Shown piece by piece: positions 35,801 through 41,950 of a stretch of 53,461 nt of DNA. Position numbers and translations under genes: made by a program. Numbering within the stretch: position 1 is the stretch's first letter; every line of letters starts with the position of its first letter. The notes beneath the pieces were generated by a model. That model searched no databases. It was given only the letters and a program-made list of their open reading frames with translations, and was not told where the DNA came from. Source of the DNA: an uncultured Bacteroidaceae bacterium (GTDB taxonomy: Bacteria > Bacteroidota > Bacteroidia > Bacteroidales > Bacteroidaceae); contig CAJORF010000040.1 in assembly GCA_905236985.1 (NCBI GenBank), positions 1 through 53,461 on the forward strand, in the 5' to 3' direction.

Positions 35801-36150
35801 AAGGGTACCGTTTCGCCCTCAAAGGTAATAGTACGGTTCTTATTCAGGAAGGTGGCGGCATTACTGGCGTCCAACAGACGGGCCTTTACCTCTTCTTTCA
35901 GTGCAAGGCCGAGTGCAATTTCATCCTGATGATATTTACTCATCAGCGAACGCCATACTATTGGGTTAGCTTCCTGCACGAACTCTGCCAGTTGCGATGG
36001 AATGAACAAATCAGGACTGACTATGTTAGGATCTGTTTCACGGTAGCCCAATCCACCCTCTTCCTCTCTACGGCAGAGGAACTTCATGATATATTCATGC
36101 TGTATTCTGGTTTCTACTACTGGCATATTCTCATCTTCTTTATACGGCAC
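32842..36150 (-). CDS. hsdR: Type I restriction enzyme R subunit (HsdR)
   Basis: A 1102-residue protein: the motor and nuclease of a type I system, which translocates DNA and cuts unmodified DNA. The N-terminal PD-(D/E)xK nuclease core is visible at D159, E173 and K175 (RPDVSFFVNGIF...YMELK). SF2 helicase motifs follow: AAGFGKSN (about 405-412, a Walker A with Phe in place of the usual Ser/Thr), DEIH (D513, in place of DEAH), GFTATPSEK, and QTGFDEPKLHTLFLDK with QTISRVNRT further on. An acidic Glu/Asp-rich linker lies near residue 955-985. ATG 36150 overlaps the hsdS stop by 11 bp; ATG 36126 is an alternative. It is the last gene of the operon. Confidence 0.92.
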   Translation of the reverse strand: MPYKEDENMPVVETRIQHEYIMKFLCRREEEGGLGYRETDPNIVSPDLFIPSQLAEFVQEANPIVWRSLMSKYHQDEIALGLALKEEVKARLLDASNAATFLNKNRTITFEGETVPLFYVSGTELGGDADFQKNIFAAVEEMPHNIVSDGITLLKIRPDVSFFVNGIFLGYMELKSVTNGQWAATKGRGKIITDYLESVKGMADRERMRPNEVKSEHKTTLQIFEKAIHLVATDVNETYVLRGIANYFDEARKGFFDRTTTVTQYRPEVEKNFKIYPLSNPLLSEEERFEEVMTNLYSKKMIEREILYYNFLQYNYKMERGKRVRTSNRGTLISPRPKQKFGCDKVINRVREMLEKEQDADFYARRLRRELEALDVSPEIIDDIIRKRDSYYNNKYVYSLLMQYAAGFGKSNIIGWTALQLKDMRFQNAWAYDKILIVVDRLQLRDQLDTMMYNMNIDKSMFVEARDQKTFVDALTDTRRIIVVNIQKFLDLQNAINKSGKKLEKMRVAFLIDEIHRSNTGDNNREMVNLFDQLQETIVTSAEHNRISKKKNLIIGFTATPSEKILARYGEFKSDRAHIPLWIPFDSYTMKEAIADGYILDPTKHIIPVVTTMHFELPEGVDPTEEGQRVLLEKARIYANPERMEKLAQFIVNRLVSLVYGKIHGTGKAMLAVSSIPNAISYCNIIRRLMEQKCEDPKYRRYKDAPIAIVYSDNQEYEASSSMNNNMTEEQVIQNFKQAKNGLMIVVDKLQTGFDEPKLHTLFLDKEISDINAIQTISRVNRTCKYKEECHIVDLSWRNVNVANIKEAFRTYCGTTVSGFNPEAEARLVESQYNDLTGTEPYQRWFEAYKAHRNDVAFMLQMEDGLRQWIRIQFERAAQEEAARGDDNHIDVVNEAKRIRRLIGRYAAALMMLEEVYEIDAKYRDGIFLKFWEIYCRIYRSLMNISSEDGVIRPDIETDDEVPGITISEGEDESDEDDVPEEPERGDGGSNGTRTSTPEQDILEVIRRWNAKEELSAEEAQRWLAEINQMFASFVSDTRFMAVLHDNTFTNELKQEEYRKVLNRYRRSLTQREDIGQVFLFKKMLAENSDQLFDIFLEGWME

Positions 36151-37366
36151 GTTGGCCTGTTACTACTTCATTTATCAATGACCGCTTCAGTCGCTTTAAG
36201 GTATCTATTTGCTTTTCGATGTTCTCGATTGCAGCGTCAATCTTTGAACATTTATCGTCGAGATAGTTGGCAATGGCTTGTTGTTCAGAAAGCGGTGGAA
36301 GTACAAATTTCATATTTGCAATCTGACCTTGGCTAAGATTAATTTGTGTTCCGCCAAAACCATTACTAACAACCCATTTTTTTAAGGATATCAAAAGATA
36401 AAATATATATCTAGGAACAGCCTTCTTTTTATTTACCGATATTGCACAACAAGCTTGATTAATTGTTGATGGGAATTGCATAATGCCTACATTTCCAATT
36501 GTTCCCCCGCCATACATTGCTACGAGAATAGTCTCCTTAGGATAATATTCCAGACCTGAACATTCTTTCATTGCCAAATCTGTGATATAGTCTGCAGGTT
36601 CAAGAATAATACAATCCTGGACACATCCAGTATTAATCCAAGGATGTTTACCGTTATTGTAATAATAGTCTTTTTTTGTGCTAGGAGTGGTTCCAGAACC
36701 TAATATTCCTATTTCTTTTACTCTCTTCACCTCCCAATGCTCTGGAATCATTCCAATCCATTCGATTCCAGAATCCTTCAATTGGACATCAGGATTCAGT
36801 CCACGAGTAACAGCCTGATGAATCGTGCTCTTCTTCAGCCGCGCATACACCTCACGTTTCTTTTCTAACAATTCTATCCGTTTTTCTATCGCCCCCGTCT
36901 TCACATCCAAGTAGTCCACTATACTCTGCTGTTCAAGAAGGAACGGAATATCTATTTCATATGCTAAAAGATAATTGCGCTGAAGTTCGGTTTGATTTGT
37001 GGATCCCTTTACTAAAGTTGCATTTATTTCATCATATCTTATAGAGAAGAAGTAATAGAGGTATTTCATTAAATTCGTTCCTCTTTTATTTCGCAAGATT
37101 GACACATGTGAATCTGCATAAAAATTGTCATCATCGGAATCGAAATAAAAGACCTTGCCTAATACTCCTCCACCTGTAGATGCCATTAATAAATCTCCTT
37201 TTCTTATTTGAGCATCTCTAACACTTTTAGAAGTATATCGAACACCAGATTCATCAAGCCAGCCTTTACTAAAAGTTGCTTGATTCATCACCTTGTATGG
37301 GCTCTCATCCACGTAGTCGGGTGTTATGCCACGTGAGATGTAGTCACAGATTTCCTTTATTCTCAT
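36140..37366 (-). CDS. hsdS: Type I restriction-modification specificity subunit (HsdS)
   Basis: A 408-residue DNA-recognition subunit with two target-recognition domains. Each is followed by a helical spacer: LLEQQSIVDYLDVKTGAIEKRIELLEKKREVY (about 143-173) and LPPLSEQQAIANYLDDKCSKIDAAIENIEKQIDTLKRL (from about 356), the repeated coiled-coil signature of HsdS. IPEHWEVKRVKEIG marks the start of the second recognition domain. The first domain begins near residue 1 with MRIKEICDYISRGITPDY. It overlaps the DUF1016 gene upstream (4 bp) and hsdR downstream (11 bp). No second or inverted hsdS copy is present, so phase-variable recombination is not indicated here. Confidence 0.93.
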   Translation of the reverse strand: MRIKEICDYISRGITPDYVDESPYKVMNQATFSKGWLDESGVRYTSKSVRDAQIRKGDLLMASTGGGVLGKVFYFDSDDDNFYADSHVSILRNKRGTNLMKYLYYFFSIRYDEINATLVKGSTNQTELQRNYLLAYEIDIPFLLEQQSIVDYLDVKTGAIEKRIELLEKKREVYARLKKSTIHQAVTRGLNPDVQLKDSGIEWIGMIPEHWEVKRVKEIGILGSGTTPSTKKDYYYNNGKHPWINTGCVQDCIILEPADYITDLAMKECSGLEYYPKETILVAMYGGGTIGNVGIMQFPSTINQACCAISVNKKKAVPRYIFYLLISLKKWVVSNGFGGTQINLSQGQIANMKFVLPPLSEQQAIANYLDDKCSKIDAAIENIEKQIDTLKRLKRSLINEVVTGQRAV

Positions 37367-38460
37367 TCCTCACTCCCTTTCATTTCGTTGTACTCATCAA
37401 TCCATTCTTTCAGCTTGCTTTGTAGCAGAGCCTTGTCGGGCAAATAAAGCTGATAAGCTGTTGCATAGATGTTGGCATCCTTCGGCAAGGTTAACTCCAC
37501 GAGGGCGTCGTCTTTTGACTTGCATAGCAATATTCCGATTGTAGGCTTCTCGAAATCCAGTTTTACAAAACGGTCGAAATAGTTGACATACATCTGCATC
37601 TGTCCAAGGTCTTGATGTGTCAGTTTGTCAATTTTTAGGTCAATCAGTACATAGCATTGCAGAATGCGATTATAAAGCACCAGATCGACATAGAAATTAT
37701 CTTCATCGAATGTAAATCTTTTCTGCCGAGCCTCAAAGAGAAATCCTTTTCCAAGTTCCATCAGGAAGGTCTGTAGTTTGCTGATGATAGCATCCTCTAA
37801 TCGGCTTTCACTGTATGAATGGTCAGCTTTCAAACCCAAGAACTCCAAGATAATCGGGTTCTTGATGGTATCCGAAGGGTGTTCTATCACCAGCCCTTTC
37901 TCCGAGAGTCTCATTACCTTATCTTTGTCATAACTCAAGGCCAGACGTTCATAAAGGCTACTACCCACCTGTCGCTGAAGCCATTTGTATCCCCAGTTTT
38001 GTCGTTGGGCCTCAATCTCATAGAAGCGTCTTTCGTCAAGATTGTCAATACGCATGAGTATCTGGTAATGGTTCCAAGAGAGGGAGAACTGGGGTAATGA
38101 ATTCGTCTGCTTGTCAGACGAATTCTGCTGTTTGTATGATTTCGTCTGCGGTGCGGACGAAATTGCAAAGGCATGATAGAATTTCCTGCATTTGGTTAGG
38201 GTTTCAACCGACCATCCTTTTCCCAATTGTTCCGTGAGCCGTGCAGAAAGCCTGTTTAATACGCCTTTTCCATATGCAGCACGGTAATGCCCTTCTTGTT
38301 CAAATTCCACAATATATCCACCTATACCATAATATGTATATACCATAGCTGTATTGGTGGCCTTGGCAATACGGTTTCTTCCTTCCTCTATAAGAGCAAG
38401 GATTTTCTCGTACAATTTTTCTTCGCTATTCACAAGAGCGGATTCAGGTATTTCTTTCAT
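37363..38460 (-). CDS. DUF1016 / YhcG-type PD-(D/E)xK nuclease within the type I operon
   Basis: A 365-residue protein. The N-terminal DUF1016 helical domain (about 20-190) contains IAKATNTAMVYTYYGIGGYI, NRLSARLTEQLGKGWS, LSWNHYQILMRI and WGYKWLQRQVGSSLYERLA. The C-terminal nuclease domain (about 195-345) has FYVDLVLYNR, LIDLKIDKLTHQDLGQMQMYV and ILLCKSKDD, matching the D-x(n)-DLK nuclease pattern. It lies between hsdM and hsdS with 4-bp overlaps on each side, so it is translated from the same message. Such proteins occur in type I loci and elsewhere, and their role in restriction is not settled. A low-complexity Lys/Ser/Asn/Gln segment is near residue 106-118. Confidence 0.9.
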   Translation of the reverse strand: MKEIPESALVNSEEKLYEKILALIEEGRNRIAKATNTAMVYTYYGIGGYIVEFEQEGHYRAAYGKGVLNRLSARLTEQLGKGWSVETLTKCRKFYHAFAISSAPQTKSYKQQNSSDKQTNSLPQFSLSWNHYQILMRIDNLDERRFYEIEAQRQNWGYKWLQRQVGSSLYERLALSYDKDKVMRLSEKGLVIEHPSDTIKNPIILEFLGLKADHSYSESRLEDAIISKLQTFLMELGKGFLFEARQKRFTFDEDNFYVDLVLYNRILQCYVLIDLKIDKLTHQDLGQMQMYVNYFDRFVKLDFEKPTIGILLCKSKDDALVELTLPKDANIYATAYQLYLPDKALLQSKLKEWIDEYNEMKGSEE

Positions 38461-40331
38461 AGTTCAATCCCTTTCATTTCTTTTTCCAGTTCTGCCAACT
38501 CCGCAAGAATATCCTCTACGCTTTCCAGTTGCTCTGGCACATAGAACTCCTTGTTGAAATTCAGCTCTACGCCAACTACATTCCTGCCTAACTCATAAGG
38601 TTTGAAAACGTATCGCTGCATGAAAGCATTTATCTCCTCATTATTTTCTGCTTCATCAAAATGATGAGGGATAATCTCGTAGTCGTTAATGTAGGACGGC
38701 TCGATATATGTCTCTACAATGACCTCTCCTGTTTTGCGGTCTTTCTTGTTTTTGAATGTAAATCTGCCACAGCCTACCGACTCACCGCTGGCCACACGAA
38801 TCATGGTGTTACGATCCTCGTCGAAGCGGTATTCACCATCCTTGACTTTCACCTTTCCGTCTGGGCAGATGGTGTTCAAGACACTGCAACCGTTGTCGTC
38901 AATATCTGTCAACGTCAGGAATTGCTTGTTGTAGTAGAAATGTTCGCGAGGGAATATTTTACAGATATCCGATGGCTCAAAGGCTAATAGGGCATCTACT
39001 ATTGCCTGACGATGCTCCATGCGCATTTCACGGCGCTTATCACCTTTGCTTTTCTTCAATAGCGTCCATCCGTTACTGCCATCAATAAGAGCAATTTTGT
39101 CGCGGCGTTCTTCAGGTTTGTTCTTGTTCATAATCCACAGGTAGGTGTAGATACCAGTGTTGAAGAATTCGTTCTGTGGCATTTGGATGATAGCCTCTAC
39201 CCAGTCATGATCAAAGATGTATTTGCGGATGTTGCTTTCGCCGCCACCTGCATCACCACTAAACAAGGTGCTGCCATTGTGCACCTCTACAGCAATGCCT
39301 TTGTCGCCCAACTGCCAAAGGATGTGTTGCATGAACAACAGCTGGCCATCACTCACGGCAGGCAAGCCACCTGCAAACTGACCAGTTTGGTCATTCTTGA
39401 TGTCGCGTTCGTAGCCACTCCATTTCGTTCCGTAAGGAGGATTGGCAACAATCACATCAAATGGCACATTATGATACGGAATCTTTGTGAGTGTATTGCC
39501 ATAAGAAATAAAGCTCTTGTCTCTGAAACTACTTTCAATAGCGGCCAATGCGTAGAGTGCATCATTATACTCAGAGCCGTAAGTGGCGATATTCTGATAA
39601 CCGCTTTGGCGGCTCAGCCTATCGGCAACACCAAACAATAGGTTTGCGCCACCACACGTAGGGTCATATATATGAATGAAGTCATTCTTGGGTTTATCGA
39701 CCTTTGCAGACACAATCTCTGCAATCAACGAAATGATATCATCAGGGGTGTACTGTTCTCCGGCAGTGGAAGCAGAGATATCTGCCCAACGCCGTTTGAT
39801 ATGTTCTTCCAGCGTAGTAATATCAGAATTGGTATAAGGAGCCAGGTTTATTGCTGCCCATTTTTTTGCGACAGCCAGCAAGATTTTCTTTCCCCGAAGG
39901 TTGGCAATAATACCATCCATATTCAGGAACTTTTCTTCTCCTGCCCGCCCGATGCCTAACAGGCGCTTTAAGTCTTTATCAAAGGCGTTGAGATAATAGC
40001 CGAAGTCTTGTTCAAAAGTGGTGTCGTTAGAACATATCTTGAGAAGCGTCTTGTCCTGCATCACGATATACTCATTGAAACCACAACCCTCTTCCTCGAA
40101 TGCCTCTCGGAAGTCATCCGGATTCTCTTCTGGAGTCAGGTGATACTTTTCTTTCACCTTAGCAACAGCATTTCGCATCCGCCCCTCCAGCATCATCAGC
40201 GCGAAGAAAGGCATCATGTAAGTGGGGAAATCACTTTGTTTGATGCTTACAGCAATGAGGTCATCGGCTACAGCCCAAATGTCACTCTCATACTGCATAA
40301 TGTCTTTTATCTCTGCCTTTTGTTCCATCAC
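38457..40331 (-). CDS. hsdM: Type I DNA methyltransferase subunit (HsdM)
   Basis: A 624-residue N6-adenine methyltransferase that modifies the target set by HsdS. The helical N-terminal domain is followed by the catalytic part: the S-adenosylmethionine site DPTCGGANLL (D223) and the catalytic motif IV NPPYGTKW (N297-Y300). QPFDG-type motifs are replaced by FAGGLPAVSDGQLLFMQHIL. The start MMEQKAEIKDIMQYESDIW is preceded by a 46-bp gap after the GIY-YIG gene. The stop overlaps the DUF1016 gene start by 4 bp. Length is above the common 500-550, because of a C-terminal extension that ends in an acidic helix. Confidence 0.93.
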   Translation of the reverse strand: MMEQKAEIKDIMQYESDIWAVADDLIAVSIKQSDFPTYMMPFFALMMLEGRMRNAVAKVKEKYHLTPEENPDDFREAFEEEGCGFNEYIVMQDKTLLKICSNDTTFEQDFGYYLNAFDKDLKRLLGIGRAGEEKFLNMDGIIANLRGKKILLAVAKKWAAINLAPYTNSDITTLEEHIKRRWADISASTAGEQYTPDDIISLIAEIVSAKVDKPKNDFIHIYDPTCGGANLLFGVADRLSRQSGYQNIATYGSEYNDALYALAAIESSFRDKSFISYGNTLTKIPYHNVPFDVIVANPPYGTKWSGYERDIKNDQTGQFAGGLPAVSDGQLLFMQHILWQLGDKGIAVEVHNGSTLFSGDAGGGESNIRKYIFDHDWVEAIIQMPQNEFFNTGIYTYLWIMNKNKPEERRDKIALIDGSNGWTLLKKSKGDKRREMRMEHRQAIVDALLAFEPSDICKIFPREHFYYNKQFLTLTDIDDNGCSVLNTICPDGKVKVKDGEYRFDEDRNTMIRVASGESVGCGRFTFKNKKDRKTGEVIVETYIEPSYINDYEIIPHHFDEAENNEEINAFMQRYVFKPYELGRNVVGVELNFNKEFYVPEQLESVEDILAELAELEKEMKGIEL

Positions 40332-40377
40332 TTCTTCATATTTGTAAAAATCTCGTATCGTCCATAATCGGACTATA

Positions 40378-41028
40378 TTATTGAAAAACTTCTTTCTCTT
40401 TTCTTATCTCATCCAGCACTTTCCCATTATACGAGAAATACTTGGCTCCTTGATAGGCACCAGAGGCATTGCGATGTTCCTCAGGCATAAAGGTGCCAAC
40501 GAAAGGGGAGAGTTTATAGATGCGACCCTCGTACTCAATGCTATCATCAGAAGCAACCTTTACAACGATGCCCGTGGGATCAAAGGTGACTTGTTCGCCA
40601 ATCTTGATGCCACACATAGAGAACTTGAAGCGTGGGCGTTTCACCTCTCGTTTCTGAGGTTCCTTGTGTTCACTTTCCACAATAGGCTTGTTATCTTCGT
40701 AGAGCGTCACCTCTGCATCGTCTATCGTCATCGCAATATCACGAAAGATATCAAGCGCCATCTGTGGGGCTACATTGAAGAACTCGCGGTTTTGGCGGAT
40801 ACGGAGGTCAGTTAGGCGATCAATGGTCTTATGAACCAGCTTTTCCACCTCGTTGAACTTCACCGTCTTCATCGTGGCGAATATCTCGAATGGCAAGGGA
40901 ACGGCAGTATTGTCGAGTTCCTTGCTCCGTATATCCACTGGTCGGCTACTCTTGCCAATCTTTACCCAATCCTCACGAAAGCTGGGATTAGTCAGAATAT
41001 ATACATATCCAGGTTCTTTGTTTACCAT
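40378..41028 (-). CDS. GIY-YIG/T5orf172-type nuclease-domain protein leading the restriction operon
   Basis: 216 residues from ATG 41028. The N-terminal domain GYVYILTNPSFREDWVKIGKS (residues 6-26) carries the GIY-YIG-like VYILTN...KIGKS core of the T5orf172/MUG113 type. NREFFNVAP near 90 provides the downstream Glu-containing motif. A C-terminal domain (about 130-216, RFKFSMCGIKIGEQVTFDP, YKLSPFV) resembles a restriction-linked DUF4357-type fold. The open frame continues to 41175, but a -7 box at 41102-41109 falls inside that extension, so ATG 41028 is preferred. It is the first gene of the hsdM-DUF1016-hsdS-hsdR operon. Whether it takes part in restriction is unknown. Confidence 0.8.
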   Translation of the reverse strand: MVNKEPGYVYILTNPSFREDWVKIGKSSRPVDIRSKELDNTAVPLPFEIFATMKTVKFNEVEKLVHKTIDRLTDLRIRQNREFFNVAPQMALDIFRDIAMTIDDAEVTLYEDNKPIVESEHKEPQKREVKRPRFKFSMCGIKIGEQVTFDPTGIVVKVASDDSIEYEGRIYKLSPFVGTFMPEEHRNASGAYQGAKYFSYNGKVLDEIRKEKEVFQ

Positions 41029-41101
41029 ATCTTTGCTGTTTTTTATCGTTTTCCGCTGCAAATATTTTGTTATATCTGTTTGATTCGTGCCCTTTTGGGC
41101 A

Positions 41102-41109
41102 CAAAGATA
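41102..41109 (-). promoter_or_regulatory. -7 box (TATCTTTG) of the restriction operon
   Basis: The minus strand reads TATCTTTG, giving a leader of about 65 nt before ATG 41028. It is the only clear promoter found for the five-gene set. Confidence 0.65.
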
Positions 41110-41309
41110 AATTTTTTTTGCGAGAGTGCGCAAAAAAGTCGAGAAAAGTTTGCGGGGATAGTTGAAAATAACCAAAACAAGATAAAACCCATTCGCTCTG
41201 TCCTTTGCTTACGGCTTTGATGATGAGCTCATAGCCCCAAAAGAGAATAGTTTAGTGGAAGAAAATGAAACAAGTGTGTACAATAACAGGAAACATAGGT
41301 AACAAAGTA

Positions 41310-41357
41310 TGTACCTATTTAGATAAAGTCATGTGTACCTATTTAGATAATGTCATA
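41310..41357 (+). repeat. Two tandem 24-bp repeats
   Basis: TGTACCTATTTAGATAA(A/T)GTCAT(G/A) occurs twice head to tail (41310-41333 and 41334-41357) with two mismatches. Confidence 0.95.
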
Positions 41358-41373
41358 GACTGAAGGGTATGAA

Positions 41374-41395
41374 CTGTTTGACCCGGGTCAGACAG
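41374..41395. promoter_or_regulatory. 22-bp palindrome centred on CCCGGG
   Basis: CTGTTTGACCC and GGGTCAGACAG form an inverted pair with one mismatch and no loop. The symmetry suggests a binding site for a dimeric regulator; no partner is known. Confidence 0.45.
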
Positions 41396-41419
41396 TCAAA
41401 ACCTATAGACGTGTTGGCT

Positions 41420-41562
41420 AATGAGGCAATATGCATTTGTTGATGAGGCTATATGTACTTGTTGATGGGACTGTACATATTTCCAGATGAGGCGTATTCG
41501 CGGATGAGGCGTATTCGCAGATGAGGCGTATTTCGCAGATGAGGCTATACGTATTTGTGGAG
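41420..41562 (+). repeat. Seven imperfect tandem repeats of ATGAGGC-x-TAT
   Basis: Units of 22, 22, 22, 17, 17, 18 and 22 nt start with ATGAGGC (once ATGGGAC). The longer units contain TA-rich text and end in TTG or TTTGTGG; the shorter ones read ATGAGGCGTATTCGCRG. Spacers are absent, so this is not a CRISPR array. Confidence 0.85.
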
Positions 41563-41631
41563 GGAGGATGTTTATCGGCTGATGGAACAGATGGCCTTTC
41601 TCACGCGCGTATATGAGAAATTTCTAAAAAA

Positions 41632-41933
41632 CGCGTCACCTCGTCACCTTTATGTACTTTTATATTGAATACCAATGAATTAATAGGGTGACGGAAGGGG
41701 TGACGGAGGGTGACAAGGTGACGAAAATCTCCAAAAGGAGTCAAAATCACATGATTTTTTGAGCCAAAATGGTACTAACAATGTAACAAAGTGCAAGTTT
41801 TGAGCCTGCAAAAGCCCCTGTTTTTGGGACTTTTTACCTCATTTCGTCACCTCGTCACCCTTCCGTCACCCTTTCGTCACCGCAGAATGATTTGATAATC
41901 AATCTGTAAACTCAAAAGGTGACGAGGTGACGG
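41632..41933. repeat. Four GTGACG/CGTCAC clusters in alternating orientation
   Basis: Clusters at 41632-41650 (minus sense), 41686-41724 (plus), 41844-41881 (minus) and 41915-41933 (plus). The two long ones are almost exact reverse complements over about 40 nt. Smaller hairpins (CTCCAAAAGGAG, AAAATCACATGATTTT) lie between them. Confidence 0.85.
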
Positions 41934-41950
41934 CAAATCTGTAATAATTC

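Larger units (their letters stand above)
41029..41950. other. Gene-free, repeat-rich stretch
   Basis: No open frame with coding character is apparent. It holds the promoter of the restriction operon (41102-41109), a 24-bp tandem repeat, a 22-bp palindrome, seven imperfect ATGAGGC repeats, and four GTGACG/CGTCAC clusters in alternating orientation. Confidence 0.7.

Noticed and set aside
36140..37366. Phase-variable hsdS shuffling
   Set aside because: Only one hsdS is present, with no inverted partial copy and no recombinase in the window.
41029..41175. N-terminal extension of the GIY-YIG protein
   Set aside because: The operon's -7 box lies within it.
41420..41562. Possible CRISPR array
   Set aside because: Units abut without unique spacers and vary in length; no cas genes are nearby.
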